From Emticicia sp037153985 (GTDB taxonomy: Bacteria; Bacteroidota; Bacteroidia; Cytophagales; Spirosomataceae), in contig NZ_JBBAYI010000001.1 in the NCBI RefSeq assembly GCF_037153985.1, positions 930,001 through 994,000 of the forward strand: 64,000 nt of DNA, given 5' to 3'. This document shows, piece after piece, positions 34,391 through 43,877 of this stretch; positions within the stretch are counted from its first letter, which is position 1; every line of letters starts with the position of its first letter. The position numbers and the translations under genes are program-made. The notes below the pieces were generated by a model. It had not been told where the DNA came from, did not search any database, and worked only from the letters and a program-made list of their open reading frames with translations.

Positions 34391-34816
34391 TTATTTTTGT
34401 TCTATTGCCTGATAAGCCACTGCATAGGCTTTCATTTGTTTAACCATTGAGGCCAGCCCGTTTGAACGTGTCTGGGCCAAATGGCTACTCAACCCTACTT
34501 TATCAATAAAATACAAGTCTGCCTGAGTAATTTCTTCCGGTGTATGCCCCGAAAGGACTTTCAAAAGCATACTTACTAGGCCTTTTACGATAATTGCCTC
34601 GCTATCAGCCTCAAATATCAGTTTTTCGCCATTCATATAGGCATGTAGCCATACGATTGACTGGCAACCTTTAATAATATTTTCTTCGGTTTTATATTCG
34701 TCGGCCAGTTTTGGCAGTTTCTTTCCTAAATCAATAATATACTCATATTTTCCTTCCCAATCGTCAAAAAGTTCAAACTCTTCTATGAGTTCATCTTGTA
34801 TTTCGTTAATTGTCAT
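34391..34816 (-). CDS. sufE: SufE cysteine desulfurase activator
   Basis: A complete 141-residue SufE. The active Cys lies in ENIIKGCQSIVWLHAY (near residue 51), and the family pattern LPKLADEYKTEENIIKG and KGLVSMLLKVLSGHTPEEI is present. SufE accepts persulfide sulfur from SufS and passes it to the SufBCD scaffold. It lies 27 bp after sufS, and the two are surely one operon with the DUF59 gene. The scaffold genes sufBCD are not in this window. Confidence 0.93.
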   Translation of the reverse strand: MTINEIQDELIEEFELFDDWEGKYEYIIDLGKKLPKLADEYKTEENIIKGCQSIVWLHAYMNGEKLIFEADSEAIIVKGLVSMLLKVLSGHTPEEITQADLYFIDKVGLSSHLAQTRSNGLASMVKQMKAYAVAYQAIEQK

Positions 34817-34842
34817 GCCTTTCTTTTAATGCTTTTGATAAA

Positions 34843-36060
34843 TTAAAGAACCATTTTCTTTACTTTTTCTATGCCTTTTACTAGTTTATCAATTTCTTCT
34901 TTGGTATTATAAACAGCAAATGAGGCCCTTGAAGTTCCGGGTATTCCGAAACGTTTCATAAGCGGTTGTGTACAATGATGCCCCGTACGAACGGCTATTC
35001 CTTGCTGGTCGAGTATTACGCCTACATCCTGTGGATGAATGCCATCCAGTACAAAAGAAACAACCGACACCTTATTTTCGGCTTGTCCAATAATTTTTAA
35101 ACCTTCAATAGCCGATAACTGCTCTGTGGCATACGCTAAAAGCTCGTTTTCGTAATTAGCTACATTTTCTTTGCCCAAATCGTTGAGGTAATCAATGGCG
35201 TTTTTAACAGCAATTACATCAGCAATATTGGGTGTACCAGCTTCAAATTTATAGGGGAGTTCGTTATAAGTTGTTTTTTCAAATGTAACCTCTTTTATCA
35301 TTTCTCCCCCACCCCTATAAGGTGGCATAGCCTCCAGTATTTCTTTCTTGCCATATAAAGCCCCCATACCTGTTGGGCCATATAATTTATGTGCCGAGAA
35401 CACATAGAAATCGGTATCCAAATCCTGCACATCTATCGTAAGATGAGATGTTGCCTGTGCGCCATCAATTAAAACTTTTGCTCCTACCTCATGCGCTTTC
35501 TTGATAATAAATTTTACTGGGTTGATGGTCCCTAAGGCATTTGATACATGCACCACCGATACAAATTTAGTTTTTTCGGATAATAATTTTTCATATTCTT
35601 CCAAAATCAATTCGCCTTTGTCGTTGATAGGTATCACTTTCAGTATACAGCCTTTTTCCTCGCAAAGCATTTGCCACGGCACAATATTAGAATGGTGTTC
35701 CATGGTACTAATAATAATTTCGTCTCCTTCTTTCAGGAACTTTCTGCCATAGGTTTGTGCTACCAGATTGATTCCATCGGTTGTACCATAGGTAAAAATG
35801 ATTTCTTCTGTATGTCGGGCATTCAGAAATTGCTGGATTGCTTTGCGCGAACTCTCAAATGCGGAGGTTGCTTTTTCGGCCAGATAGTGTATCCCACGGT
35901 GAATATTTGCATTGTAATGGCCATAATAATTAGCTAGGGCATTTAATACGGGCAATGGTTTTTGGGTAGTGGCCGCGTTATCGAAATAGACTAATTCTTT
36001 GCCATTAATTTTTTCATCAAGAATCGGGAAATCTGCTCTTATTTTTTGAATATCTAACAT
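34843..36060 (-). CDS. sufS: Cysteine desulfurase SufS (class II)
   Basis: A full-length 405-residue class V aminotransferase-fold PLP enzyme. It removes sulfur from cysteine as persulfide for Fe-S clusters. Visible features: the start MLDIQKIRADFPILDEKINGKELVYFDNAATTQKP, the His of EHHSNIVPWQ, PLP contacts in HVSNALGTINPV and DGAQATSHL, the Schiff-base Lys in FSAHKLYGPTGMGALYG, and the active Cys in TGHHCTQPLM. The short Cys loop marks class II (SufS) rather than IscS. It leads the sufS-sufE-DUF59-brx set. Confidence 0.95.
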   Translation of the reverse strand: MLDIQKIRADFPILDEKINGKELVYFDNAATTQKPLPVLNALANYYGHYNANIHRGIHYLAEKATSAFESSRKAIQQFLNARHTEEIIFTYGTTDGINLVAQTYGRKFLKEGDEIIISTMEHHSNIVPWQMLCEEKGCILKVIPINDKGELILEEYEKLLSEKTKFVSVVHVSNALGTINPVKFIIKKAHEVGAKVLIDGAQATSHLTIDVQDLDTDFYVFSAHKLYGPTGMGALYGKKEILEAMPPYRGGGEMIKEVTFEKTTYNELPYKFEAGTPNIADVIAVKNAIDYLNDLGKENVANYENELLAYATEQLSAIEGLKIIGQAENKVSVVSFVLDGIHPQDVGVILDQQGIAVRTGHHCTQPLMKRFGIPGTSRASFAVYNTKEEIDKLVKGIEKVKKMVL

Positions 36061-36171
36061 TGTGGCTATTGCTTCATTTTTTAGACTAACATAGAAAAAA
36101 ACTTTTTAGTTTGGTTAATGCCTTATTTAAAGCATATCATAAACTTCCAACTAGGAGGTGTGCAATCTGTA

Positions 36172-36942
36172 TCAGAGACGTAGAACAAAATGCTGTTTTG
36201 GCTGTTTGGTTCTAAAAAAAACAATGCCTACCCAGAACATATCGAGCGAAATTGTTACCTGTGGATGGTTTATAATGTATTGCCACGCTTTTTTCATTTC
36301 GTCAGACCAATAAATATCATCAAAAATAAAGCACGTATCTTCTACTACTCTATTCAGGCATTTTTCAAAATAACTGACCGTGGGCTGATAACGATGGTTG
36401 GCATCGAAAAAGGCAAAATCAATTTTATTGACCTGCTTCAATTGCTTCTCCAGTGTCTCGTCAAGGTTACCCACCACAATTTCAAGATTGGTTAAGTGTA
36501 GCTTTTTGAAATTTTCAGTAGCAATAGCGGCTGTTTCGGGGCATCCTTCAAAAGTAAGAATCTGTGCAGATGGGTTAGCCTTAGCCAGATAAGCCGTTGT
36601 TAGCCCTAGTGAAGTGCCTAAATCGAAAATATGCTTGTACTGATAATGGCGGACAATTCGATAAAAAAGCTGAGCAAGTTTGGGTGATTTTTGTGAGTTT
36701 CTGGCAATATCTTTTATTTTTCTTTCGTTTGCCGACGTGCGTTTCGAACCTGCACCAAAATCAGTAATGGCAATGGCACGTTCATTTTTCAATAATTCTT
36801 TTCTGAGTTCTTCAATTGCGGCGTAATCAGGTAATGGTTGTTTATCTTTTACGACTTTAGTGTAGAAATCAAACAAAAAAGGCGAATGTAAGCTATGCTC
36901 GTTGCCAGATTGAAAGAGGTATTTTAAATAATCAGAAATCAT
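36172..36942 (-). CDS. Class I SAM-dependent O-methyltransferase-like protein
   Basis: A 256-residue methyltransferase-fold protein. SAM-binding motif I is in HIFDLGTSLGLTTAYLAKANPSAQILTFEGCPETAAIATENF, then post-I Asp/Asn in EIVVGNLDETLEKQL, and motif IV as DFAFFDANHRYQPTVSYFEKCL followed by CFIFDDIYWSDEMKKAW. The Asp-Asp-x-x-Trp block resembles metal-dependent O-methyltransferases acting on small molecules or lipids. The substrate is unknown. It lies between sufS and clpC on the same strand but appears independent of both. Confidence 0.8.
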   Translation of the reverse strand: MISDYLKYLFQSGNEHSLHSPFLFDFYTKVVKDKQPLPDYAAIEELRKELLKNERAIAITDFGAGSKRTSANERKIKDIARNSQKSPKLAQLFYRIVRHYQYKHIFDLGTSLGLTTAYLAKANPSAQILTFEGCPETAAIATENFKKLHLTNLEIVVGNLDETLEKQLKQVNKIDFAFFDANHRYQPTVSYFEKCLNRVVEDTCFIFDDIYWSDEMKKAWQYIINHPQVTISLDMFWVGIVFFRTKQPKQHFVLRL

Positions 36943-36956
36943 GGGGCAAAAATAGC

Positions 36957-36979
36957 AAAAGCACGGCTAAAAGCCGTGC
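36957..36979 (-). terminator. Terminator after clpC
   Basis: GCACGGCT (36961-36968) and AGCCGTGC (36972-36979) form an 8-bp G/C stem with an AAA loop. On the minus strand it runs into CTTTTGC. It lies 33 bp after the clpC stop. Confidence 0.75.
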
Positions 36980-37011
36980 CTTTACTTTTTATTTGCTAAT
37001 AAAAGCTAATC

Positions 37012-39549
37012 TTATTGTTCGATTTCCGCTTCTTTATTGAATCTTGTAAACGTAAGCGATTCGCCTTCTCCGCTGTAATCGACCAATATGGTATCTCCTT
37101 CTTTCATTTCACCTTTCAGAATTTCTTCTGCAAGTGGGTCTTCCACATATTTCTGAATAGCACGGTTTAGCGGGCGCGCACCATATTGCTGGTCGTATCC
37201 TTTATCAGCTAAGAAATCTTTGGCTTTATCAGTCAATGTTATTTCATACCCAATGTTGGTAATACGAGAAGTAAGACGTTTAAGTGCGATGTCGATAATC
37301 TTATGAATATCTTCACGGCTAAGCGAGTTAAACACGATTACATCATCAAGACGGTTTAGGAACTCAGGCGAGAATGTTTTTCTAAGCGCATTCTGAATTG
37401 TACTTTTCACCATCTCATCCTGACTTTCTGCACGGGCTTTGGTAGCAAAACCAATACCTGTACCAAAATCTTTCAGGTCACGTACCCCAATGTTAGAGGT
37501 CATGATAATGATAGTATTTCTGAAATCTACTTTTCTGCCCAAGCTATCGGTCAACACGCCATCATCAAGTACTTGTAGCAAGATATTGTATACATCAGGG
37601 TGTGCTTTCTCGATTTCGTCCAACAACACTACCGAATATGGTTTTCTACGGATTTTCTCTGTTAATTGCCCGCCTTCTTCATAACCAACGTATCCGGGAG
37701 GCGCTCCAACCAAACGAGAGATACTGAATTTCTCCATGTATTCACTCATATCGATTCTTACGAGTGCATCTTCTTTATCGAAGAGATACTCGGCCAATGT
37801 TTTGGCTAATTCGGTTTTACCAACCCCCGTCGGGCCTAAGAAAATGAACGAACCAATTGGTTTTTTAGGGTCTTTCAAACCAACGCGTGTACGTTGGATA
37901 GACTTAACCAGTTTTTCAACGGCGGGGTCCTGCCCGATGATTCTACCTCTAAGGGCATCACCCATTTTCAGGATTTTCTCACCCTCATTCATATTCACGC
38001 GTTTCACCGGAATACCAGTCATCATCGCTACCACATCTGCTACGTTGTCTTCTGTTACGTTGTAGCGTTTTGTTTTAGCTTCTTCTTCCCAAGCCGCTTT
38101 GGCTTTATCGAGTTGCTCAAGTAATTTTTTCTCGCGGTCACGTAGTTGCGCTGCTTCTTCGTAACGCTGACTTTTTACTACCTGATTTTTCTCTTTTTTA
38201 ATCAGTTCCACCTGTTCTTCCAGAAAGACGATATCAGGCGGTACGGAAATATTATTGATGTGTACACGCGCACCCACTTCATCTAATACGTCAATGGCTT
38301 TATCTGGCAGATAACGGTCTGTAATGTATCTTTCCGATAACTTAACCGCAGCCTCGAGTGCTTCTGGCGTATAATTTACGTGGTGGTGGTCTTCGTACTT
38401 ATCTTTAATGTTATTCAGAATCTCGATGGTTTCTTCAACAGAAGTAGCCTCTACCATTACCATCTGGAAACGGCGTGCTAAAGCTCCGTCTTTCTCGATA
38501 TACTGACGATACTCATCTAGGGTTGTTGCACCAATACATTGGATGTCTCCGCGAGCCAACGCTGGTTTGAACATATTAGAGGCATCGAGCGAACCACTTG
38601 CACCACCGGCTCCTACAATTGTATGTATCTCGTCGATGAACAGAATCACATCTGGTGATTTTTCCAATTCGTTCATTACGGCTTTCATACGTTCTTCAAA
38701 CTGCCCACGATACTTGGTGCCTGCCACCAGAGAAGCGAGGTCGAGCGTTACTACACGTTTGCCAAACAGTATTCTTGAAACTTTTTTCTGAACAATACGT
38801 AGTGCAAGCCCTTCAGCAATAGCTGTTTTACCAACACCGGGTTCACCAATCAATATCGGGTTATTTTTCTTACGTCTTGAAAGAATCTGGGCTACGCGCT
38901 CAATTTCTTTTTCACGTCCAACAATCGGGTCTAATTTGCCTACTTCGGCAAGTTTGGTTAGGTCACGTCCGAAATTATCCAGAACAGGTGTTTTCGATTT
39001 CTCAGGATTTTTCGGGTCATTTCTTTGTTGAGAATACCCTCCGCTTCCGCCACCGAGGAATCTGTCTTCATCATCGTCTGTTTCAGGGCGTTCCATCACT
39101 GGTTTCTGACCAGTAAGTTGATAATCTAGCATCTCTTTTGTCTGTTCATAAGTTAGGTGGAATTTCTGTAAAATTTGCCCACCGAGATTATCTCCATCGC
39201 GCAGTATTGCCAATAAAAGATGCTCAGTACCTATCAATTGCGATTTGAAGATTTTCGCCTCCAAATGCGTAATCTTTAAAACTTTTTCTGATTGGCGTGT
39301 TAACGGAATGTTAGCCAGATTTTTAATGTTGTTGGTAGCAGTTCCTTTAGTCGCCTGTTCAATAGTAATCCGCAATTCATCTAGTGATACTCCGGCACTT
39401 TTCAATAGATTTAAAGCAATACCTTCGCCATCACGTATCATCCCCAGAATCAAATGTTCGGTTCCGATGTAATCATGTCCAAGCCTAAGTGCTTCTTCAC
39501 GGGCAAGGGTTATGATGTCTTTAACTTTTTGTGAAAATTTAGGCTCCAT
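37012..39549 (-). CDS. clpC: ATP-dependent Clp protease ATP-binding subunit ClpC
   Basis: A full-length 845-residue AAA+ unfoldase of the ClpC/MecB type. In order: the Clp N domain (about residues 3-145, two repeats such as IGTEHLILGMIRDGEGIALNLLK), the first AAA+ domain with Walker A GEPGVGKT and Walker B in ILFIDEIHTIVGAG, a middle region with a UVR motif (QVVKSQRYEEAAQLRDREKKLL), and the second AAA+ domain with GPTGVGKT and LLDEIEKAHPDVYNI. ClpC feeds substrates to ClpP, but clpP is not in the window. A likely regulator of protein quality control and stress responses. Confidence 0.95.
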   Translation of the reverse strand: MEPKFSQKVKDIITLAREEALRLGHDYIGTEHLILGMIRDGEGIALNLLKSAGVSLDELRITIEQATKGTATNNIKNLANIPLTRQSEKVLKITHLEAKIFKSQLIGTEHLLLAILRDGDNLGGQILQKFHLTYEQTKEMLDYQLTGQKPVMERPETDDDEDRFLGGGSGGYSQQRNDPKNPEKSKTPVLDNFGRDLTKLAEVGKLDPIVGREKEIERVAQILSRRKKNNPILIGEPGVGKTAIAEGLALRIVQKKVSRILFGKRVVTLDLASLVAGTKYRGQFEERMKAVMNELEKSPDVILFIDEIHTIVGAGGASGSLDASNMFKPALARGDIQCIGATTLDEYRQYIEKDGALARRFQMVMVEATSVEETIEILNNIKDKYEDHHHVNYTPEALEAAVKLSERYITDRYLPDKAIDVLDEVGARVHINNISVPPDIVFLEEQVELIKKEKNQVVKSQRYEEAAQLRDREKKLLEQLDKAKAAWEEEAKTKRYNVTEDNVADVVAMMTGIPVKRVNMNEGEKILKMGDALRGRIIGQDPAVEKLVKSIQRTRVGLKDPKKPIGSFIFLGPTGVGKTELAKTLAEYLFDKEDALVRIDMSEYMEKFSISRLVGAPPGYVGYEEGGQLTEKIRRKPYSVVLLDEIEKAHPDVYNILLQVLDDGVLTDSLGRKVDFRNTIIIMTSNIGVRDLKDFGTGIGFATKARAESQDEMVKSTIQNALRKTFSPEFLNRLDDVIVFNSLSREDIHKIIDIALKRLTSRITNIGYEITLTDKAKDFLADKGYDQQYGARPLNRAIQKYVEDPLAEEILKGEMKEGDTILVDYSGEGESLTFTRFNKEAEIEQ

Positions 39550-39714
39550 TTAATTTAACAGTAGATTGTAAAGCGAAGAATGAGAAATTTACTTAATTAG
39601 TCAGTCTTCAGAATATTTTCAATTTTGTACAGGCGTTATTGCTTTTTTAGCAAGATTTTTTCCTTAAAAAAAACTTTTACTTTTGCAATATAACGATTTA
39701 TTAACAAACTCTGT

Positions 39715-40356
39715 TCAATTTGCAGAAGATTTCTTTAAAATTCCTAAAGATTGGTTTCCTCGGCAAAAAAGTAAATCAATAATGCTAAGGTTAGGTACAA
39801 ATTCATTGCCAAAGTTTTGCTGATAAGCTACCGGTTGGTGCAAAATACCACTTTTAGCATCTTTTTTGGGGTTTATGAGGTCTCTGGCATCAAAAATGCT
39901 TATATCTTGTTCTTTTTGGTAGTTTTCTGTCAGACTTATTGTCTTATTAATTTTCAAAAGTTTCAGACAAATTGTCAGTAACTCAAAGTTCAGGTCCCAC
40001 AAAAAATGTGGCCGCTTTTGCAAAGTATGCTGAAAATAATCACCAAAAAATTCAAAAAATGGTGATTTACCATACGCAGCCTTGATGGTTCGCCAGTGAA
40101 TTTCAGGCCACCTTTGCTGATAATCGATTTTAATATCTTTTACAGCAATTTTACTGTTACCGTCCAGAACAGGCACAATAAGCATTTCAGTTTTATTGGC
40201 CCCCAGAATGTAGCATCGGTTCCGATAACTCTGTTTCACATAATGCTCATGGCTTTCGAGCCTGATTTCATCAAAATTCAGAATAGTCGAAAAAAAATTT
40301 ATACAGGGCAAATACTGTAAATCTATTAAAATTGTTTTTGTATCTATGTTTTCCAT
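39715..40356 (-). CDS. WbqC-family protein
   Basis: About 213 residues from the ATG at 40356, favoured over 40371 because the family begins near ILIDLQYLPCINFF. The pattern VKQSYRNRCYILGANKTEMLIVPV, DYQQRWPEIHWRTIKAAYGKSPFFEFFGDYF and the end LSIIDLLFCRGNQS is typical of WbqC, a family linked to polysaccharide synthesis, probably with a nucleotide or sugar-binding role. The exact reaction is unknown. It is divergent from the OmpA gene at 40467, so both promoters must lie in the 110 bp between the start codons. Confidence 0.85.
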   Translation of the reverse strand: MENIDTKTILIDLQYLPCINFFSTILNFDEIRLESHEHYVKQSYRNRCYILGANKTEMLIVPVLDGNSKIAVKDIKIDYQQRWPEIHWRTIKAAYGKSPFFEFFGDYFQHTLQKRPHFLWDLNFELLTICLKLLKINKTISLTENYQKEQDISIFDARDLINPKKDAKSGILHQPVAYQQNFGNEFVPNLSIIDLLFCRGNQSLGILKKSSAN

Positions 40357-40466
40357 GAAACAAAACAACATAATTTCATAAATACTTACAATTCATTTCA
40401 AATTCTTCGTTCTATTATTTTAAAAAACAAGAAATTTGTAGTGTTAATTTCTTTTATCAAAATTGT

Positions 40467-42917
40467 ATGAGAAGTTTAGTAATCTTTATTGCTATTACAA
40501 CCTTTACCATTTGTTCGGCTTCTGCGAATGACTATTCTAACAAAAAATCATTCCTTGACTCAACCTATACCTTTGGTGCTTTCGATAAACTAACAGGCAA
40601 ACGTATACCTGCTCTTTTCAAGATTTTTTATCAGGGGGGCACTCCGCTTAGCATTCAGGGTACTACCCAGAGCGATGTGCAGTTTAAGCCCGCTTCAAAA
40701 GGGAAATATGATATTGAAATCAGTTGCTCAGGTTATGTTACCAAAAGGATTCCGCTTGACTTGGAAAATCTTGGTGCAGGAAAAACCAATTTTAAGGAAT
40801 TCCTTGAAAAAGAGATGGATGAGTACACTATTCTGGTGACCGATGCGCAGGACAAACAGATTATCACTACTGCCAAAATACGTGTTTATGATAATTCAAA
40901 ACAGGAGGCTGAAGCGAAGATCAACCCCAAAACCGGCGAGTGGAAGGCATTTCTGGATAAAACAAAAGCATATAATATAGATATAGAAGCACCCGGGTAT
41001 CAGAGTACAAGTATGGAAATTCAGGCTCTTTCGGCTAATAAAGTTTCTAATAATTACAGCAAGTTTTTTAGTGTAAGTCTTCAGAAAAATGCTTCGCATA
41101 CCATTGCATTTGCAGCAATTGATGCCATAACGAAAAAGACTATTATGGCAAATTACCGGATTCTACGCCCAGAGGAGACGATTCTGACCGGAAAATCGGA
41201 TGAAAATAATCCTTTTAAAATTGAAGTAAGCCCACAGAAAAAATTTACTGTTGAAGTAAGTGCCGAGGGCTATAAGACCATTACTGAACCAATGGCTATT
41301 GATGCGGCCAAAATTGGTGATGTGAAGCTAAGTCTGAAAAAGTTTGAAATGCAGAGAAGCCTTTACAGTTTTCTGTTCAAGATTATTGATGCCCAAACCA
41401 GAGAAAATATCATTAGCACCAAACTCAGAATAATTAATCTGAGCAATAAGCAATCAATTGCTGCCAAGATTGAAAAAGATGGTTTTTCGGCTAATTTATC
41501 GCCCGATACCGAATATTCTATTGAGGTGGAGTCGGAAGGATACGTACAAGCCAAACAGGACATTAATCTGAAAGAACTGATTGCAAAAAATATTTTTGAG
41601 CAGGAAATTTTGCTTAACAAAAAAGATACTGAAATTTATAAACTCATTGTTGTTGACGAGCAAACTACTTCGCTTGTTCCGGGAGCCAACTTAAGGGTGT
41701 TTAATGCAAAGCCTGAACCCATACCTGTATCTCCTATGGCATCGCAGGCCGAATGGCTAGCTGATTTAAAAAAGGATGAGTCATATACAGTTGAGGTTAA
41801 AATGCAAGGGTATTTGGCTTATCGAGCAGCTTTGGTTAAAAATAACAAAAACATTTATGTGCGAATCAGAAAGGTACCTGTGCCTGACATTTATTTTATT
41901 ACTACCGACTATTATACCAAAAATCTGCTTCCGGCCACATACCAGTTGAAAGAAGGCGTTACACCTGTGGAAGGCACAATTAATGCTGAAAAAACAAGAT
42001 TTAAAGCACAATTAATGAACGATAAAAGCTATGAAATTGAAGTAGTTACTGACGGTTACCCTACCTATAAAAGTATTGTAAGTACGGCAAAAGCGGTTAA
42101 TAATATGGTCACTATCGAACTCAGGAAATCTGCTTATACTTTTAAATTTATGCCCGTTGACTCAAAAACTAGGCAACCGATACCTGATGTAAAGATTACT
42201 TTGACTGGTAGTGAAAATATGCAAACTGCTAATCAGGATTATACTGTAACGCTAAATCCTGAAAAGAAATATACTTTAAAAGCTCAGATAACTAACTACC
42301 AGACTTACAACGAAAATCTTGACTTGCTTACAATTGCCACCAAAACGGACTTCAAGCATGAGATTCTGATGGAGAAAGTTGAGATTAAGGAAACTCCTAA
42401 ACCAAAAACGGAAGAAAAGCCAAAGGTCGAAACTCAAGTTAAAGAAGCTGTTGCACCTCCGCCTGTAATAGTTACTAAACAACCTGAACCCAAAGAACCT
42501 GAAAAGAAAGCTACTGAAACAAAAGCAGTTGCGGCCATAGCTGATGCTTATTTCAAGGATTTGGAAGTAGGTAAAAGAATTAAGCTGGAAAATGTTTATT
42601 TCGACCAAAGTCAGCCAACTATTAAGCCTCAGTCTTTCACTGAACTTGATAAGCTGGTGAACACACTTAAACTGAATCCTAAAATTTCTATTGAAATCAT
42701 CGGACATACCGACAACGTAGGCGACCCACGCATGAATCTATATCTTTCTGAATTACGCGCCAAGGCTGTTTCTAATTACCTCTTTAATAAAGGTATTGCT
42801 CCCAATCGCCTCACACACACAGGCAAAGGGCAAACAGAACCTGTGGCTGCTAATGACACTGAAGAAAACAGGCAGAAAAACCGTAGGGTGGAGTTTGTAG
42901 TACTGGAAGCGCAATAA
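40467..42917 (+). CDS. OmpA-family protein with seven PEGA/carboxypeptidase-regulatory-like repeats
   Basis: An 816-residue exported protein (signal peptide about MRSLVIFIAITTFTICSASAN). Seven beta-sandwich-like modules follow, each ending in a block like YxIEVxxxGYxxY: DIEISCSGYVTKRI, NIDIEAPGYQST, TVEVSAEGYKTI, SIEVESEGYVQA, TVEVKMQGYLAY, EIEVVTDGYPTY and TLKAQITNYQTY. They span about residues 30-640. A Lys/Pro/Glu-rich linker comes next, then a C-terminal OmpA domain (about 690-816; NVYFDQSQPTIKPQS, IEIIGHTDNVG, ELRAKAVSNYL, NRRVEFVV) that binds peptidoglycan. The protein is probably lodged in the outer envelope, with the repeats as a surface or structural array. Confidence 0.87.
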   Translation: MRSLVIFIAITTFTICSASANDYSNKKSFLDSTYTFGAFDKLTGKRIPALFKIFYQGGTPLSIQGTTQSDVQFKPASKGKYDIEISCSGYVTKRIPLDLENLGAGKTNFKEFLEKEMDEYTILVTDAQDKQIITTAKIRVYDNSKQEAEAKINPKTGEWKAFLDKTKAYNIDIEAPGYQSTSMEIQALSANKVSNNYSKFFSVSLQKNASHTIAFAAIDAITKKTIMANYRILRPEETILTGKSDENNPFKIEVSPQKKFTVEVSAEGYKTITEPMAIDAAKIGDVKLSLKKFEMQRSLYSFLFKIIDAQTRENIISTKLRIINLSNKQSIAAKIEKDGFSANLSPDTEYSIEVESEGYVQAKQDINLKELIAKNIFEQEILLNKKDTEIYKLIVVDEQTTSLVPGANLRVFNAKPEPIPVSPMASQAEWLADLKKDESYTVEVKMQGYLAYRAALVKNNKNIYVRIRKVPVPDIYFITTDYYTKNLLPATYQLKEGVTPVEGTINAEKTRFKAQLMNDKSYEIEVVTDGYPTYKSIVSTAKAVNNMVTIELRKSAYTFKFMPVDSKTRQPIPDVKITLTGSENMQTANQDYTVTLNPEKKYTLKAQITNYQTYNENLDLLTIATKTDFKHEILMEKVEIKETPKPKTEEKPKVETQVKEAVAPPPVIVTKQPEPKEPEKKATETKAVAAIADAYFKDLEVGKRIKLENVYFDQSQPTIKPQSFTELDKLVNTLKLNPKISIEIIGHTDNVGDPRMNLYLSELRAKAVSNYLFNKGIAPNRLTHTGKGQTEPVAANDTEENRQKNRRVEFVVLEAQ

Positions 42918-43877
42918 TTATTCTTTTACAGTTGCGCGTCTGATTCGGTCGTTGATAGCTCTGCCTAAATCTTTTTCGGGCAGAAGCTCTGTATATATTA
43001 CCTCAACGTCGGTTGCGTCTAGCTGACGCATATACGCAAACAGGTTTCTGGCTGCTTCTCGAAAATTACCTTCTGCCGACAACACTAATTGGTTTTTTAA
43101 TGGAATATCTTCGTGGTAGTCCATGAATCCTAAAAAACCGGTTTTGTTTGGGTCTCTGCTAATTTTACCCTGCCCTCTTTCCAGCAATATCAATTGCTTT
43201 TTAGGGGCATAATGGCTTTTAAGCATACCCGGTGCTAAAGGGTTAGAGCTTGAGTGCTCGTTGATTCTTACTCTGCCCACTACGGCTTCAATTTCTTCAA
43301 TAGGAAGCCCTCCTTTTCGGTAAACAATCACTTCGTTTTCTTCAAAACCAATAATGGTTGACTCTATCCCTACCGTACATTCCCCTCCATCAAGTATATA
43401 AGGTATTTTATTTCCTAATTGGTTATTCACATGTGCTGCACTGGTAGGCGAAATATAACCAAAAGGGTTGGCACTGGGCGCAGCGAGTGGAAAATCCAAG
43501 TTTCTGAGTAGCTCTAATGTTAAAGGGTGCTGAGGTATTCTTATGGCTACCCTCTCTAGTCCAGAGGTGACCAAATCAGGTATATTATCTTTTCTGGGTA
43601 GTAGCAAAGTCAGCGGGCCCGGCATAAATTTCTCTGCCAAAGCATAGGCGTTGTCGGGTATTTCACTTACATAAACCTTAAAACGCTCAATGCCTGAGGT
43701 ATGTATAATGAGGGGGTCAAAAGTAGGGCGGTTTTTTACTTCAAATATTTTCGCTGCTGCCTCGGTATTTAGGGCATTACCTGCCAAGCCATAAACTGTT
43801 TCTGTCGGGATTCCAATCACCTCTCCTTCGTTCAGAAATCTGACTGCTTCTGTTATATCTTTTCCTATGCTTGCCAT
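42918..43877 (-). CDS. L-threonylcarbamoyladenylate synthase (Sua5/YwlC type)
   Basis: A 319-residue Sua5-type enzyme that makes threonylcarbamoyl-AMP for the t6A37 tRNA modification. The YrdC domain fills the N-terminal ~200 residues (GIPTETVYGLAGNALN, KNRPTFDPLIIH, PGPLTLLLPRKD, VAIRIPQHPLTLELLR, FPLAAPSANPFGYISPTSAAHV). A Sua5 C-terminal domain follows, which distinguishes it from the short TsaC form. The stop codon is directly next to that of the convergent OmpA gene with no intergenic base. The start overlaps the GNAT gene by 13 bp, so the two are co-transcribed. Confidence 0.92.
   Translation of the reverse strand: MASIGKDITEAVRFLNEGEVIGIPTETVYGLAGNALNTEAAAKIFEVKNRPTFDPLIIHTSGIERFKVYVSEIPDNAYALAEKFMPGPLTLLLPRKDNIPDLVTSGLERVAIRIPQHPLTLELLRNLDFPLAAPSANPFGYISPTSAAHVNNQLGNKIPYILDGGECTVGIESTIIGFEENEVIVYRKGGLPIEEIEAVVGRVRINEHSSSNPLAPGMLKSHYAPKKQLILLERGQGKISRDPNKTGFLGFMDYHEDIPLKNQLVLSAEGNFREAARNLFAYMRQLDATDVEVIYTELLPEKDLGRAINDRIRRATVKE

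Noticed and set aside
39550..39714. Upstream region of clpC searched for a HrcA or CtsR operator
   Set aside because: No inverted repeat of the CIRCE or CtsR type could be identified.
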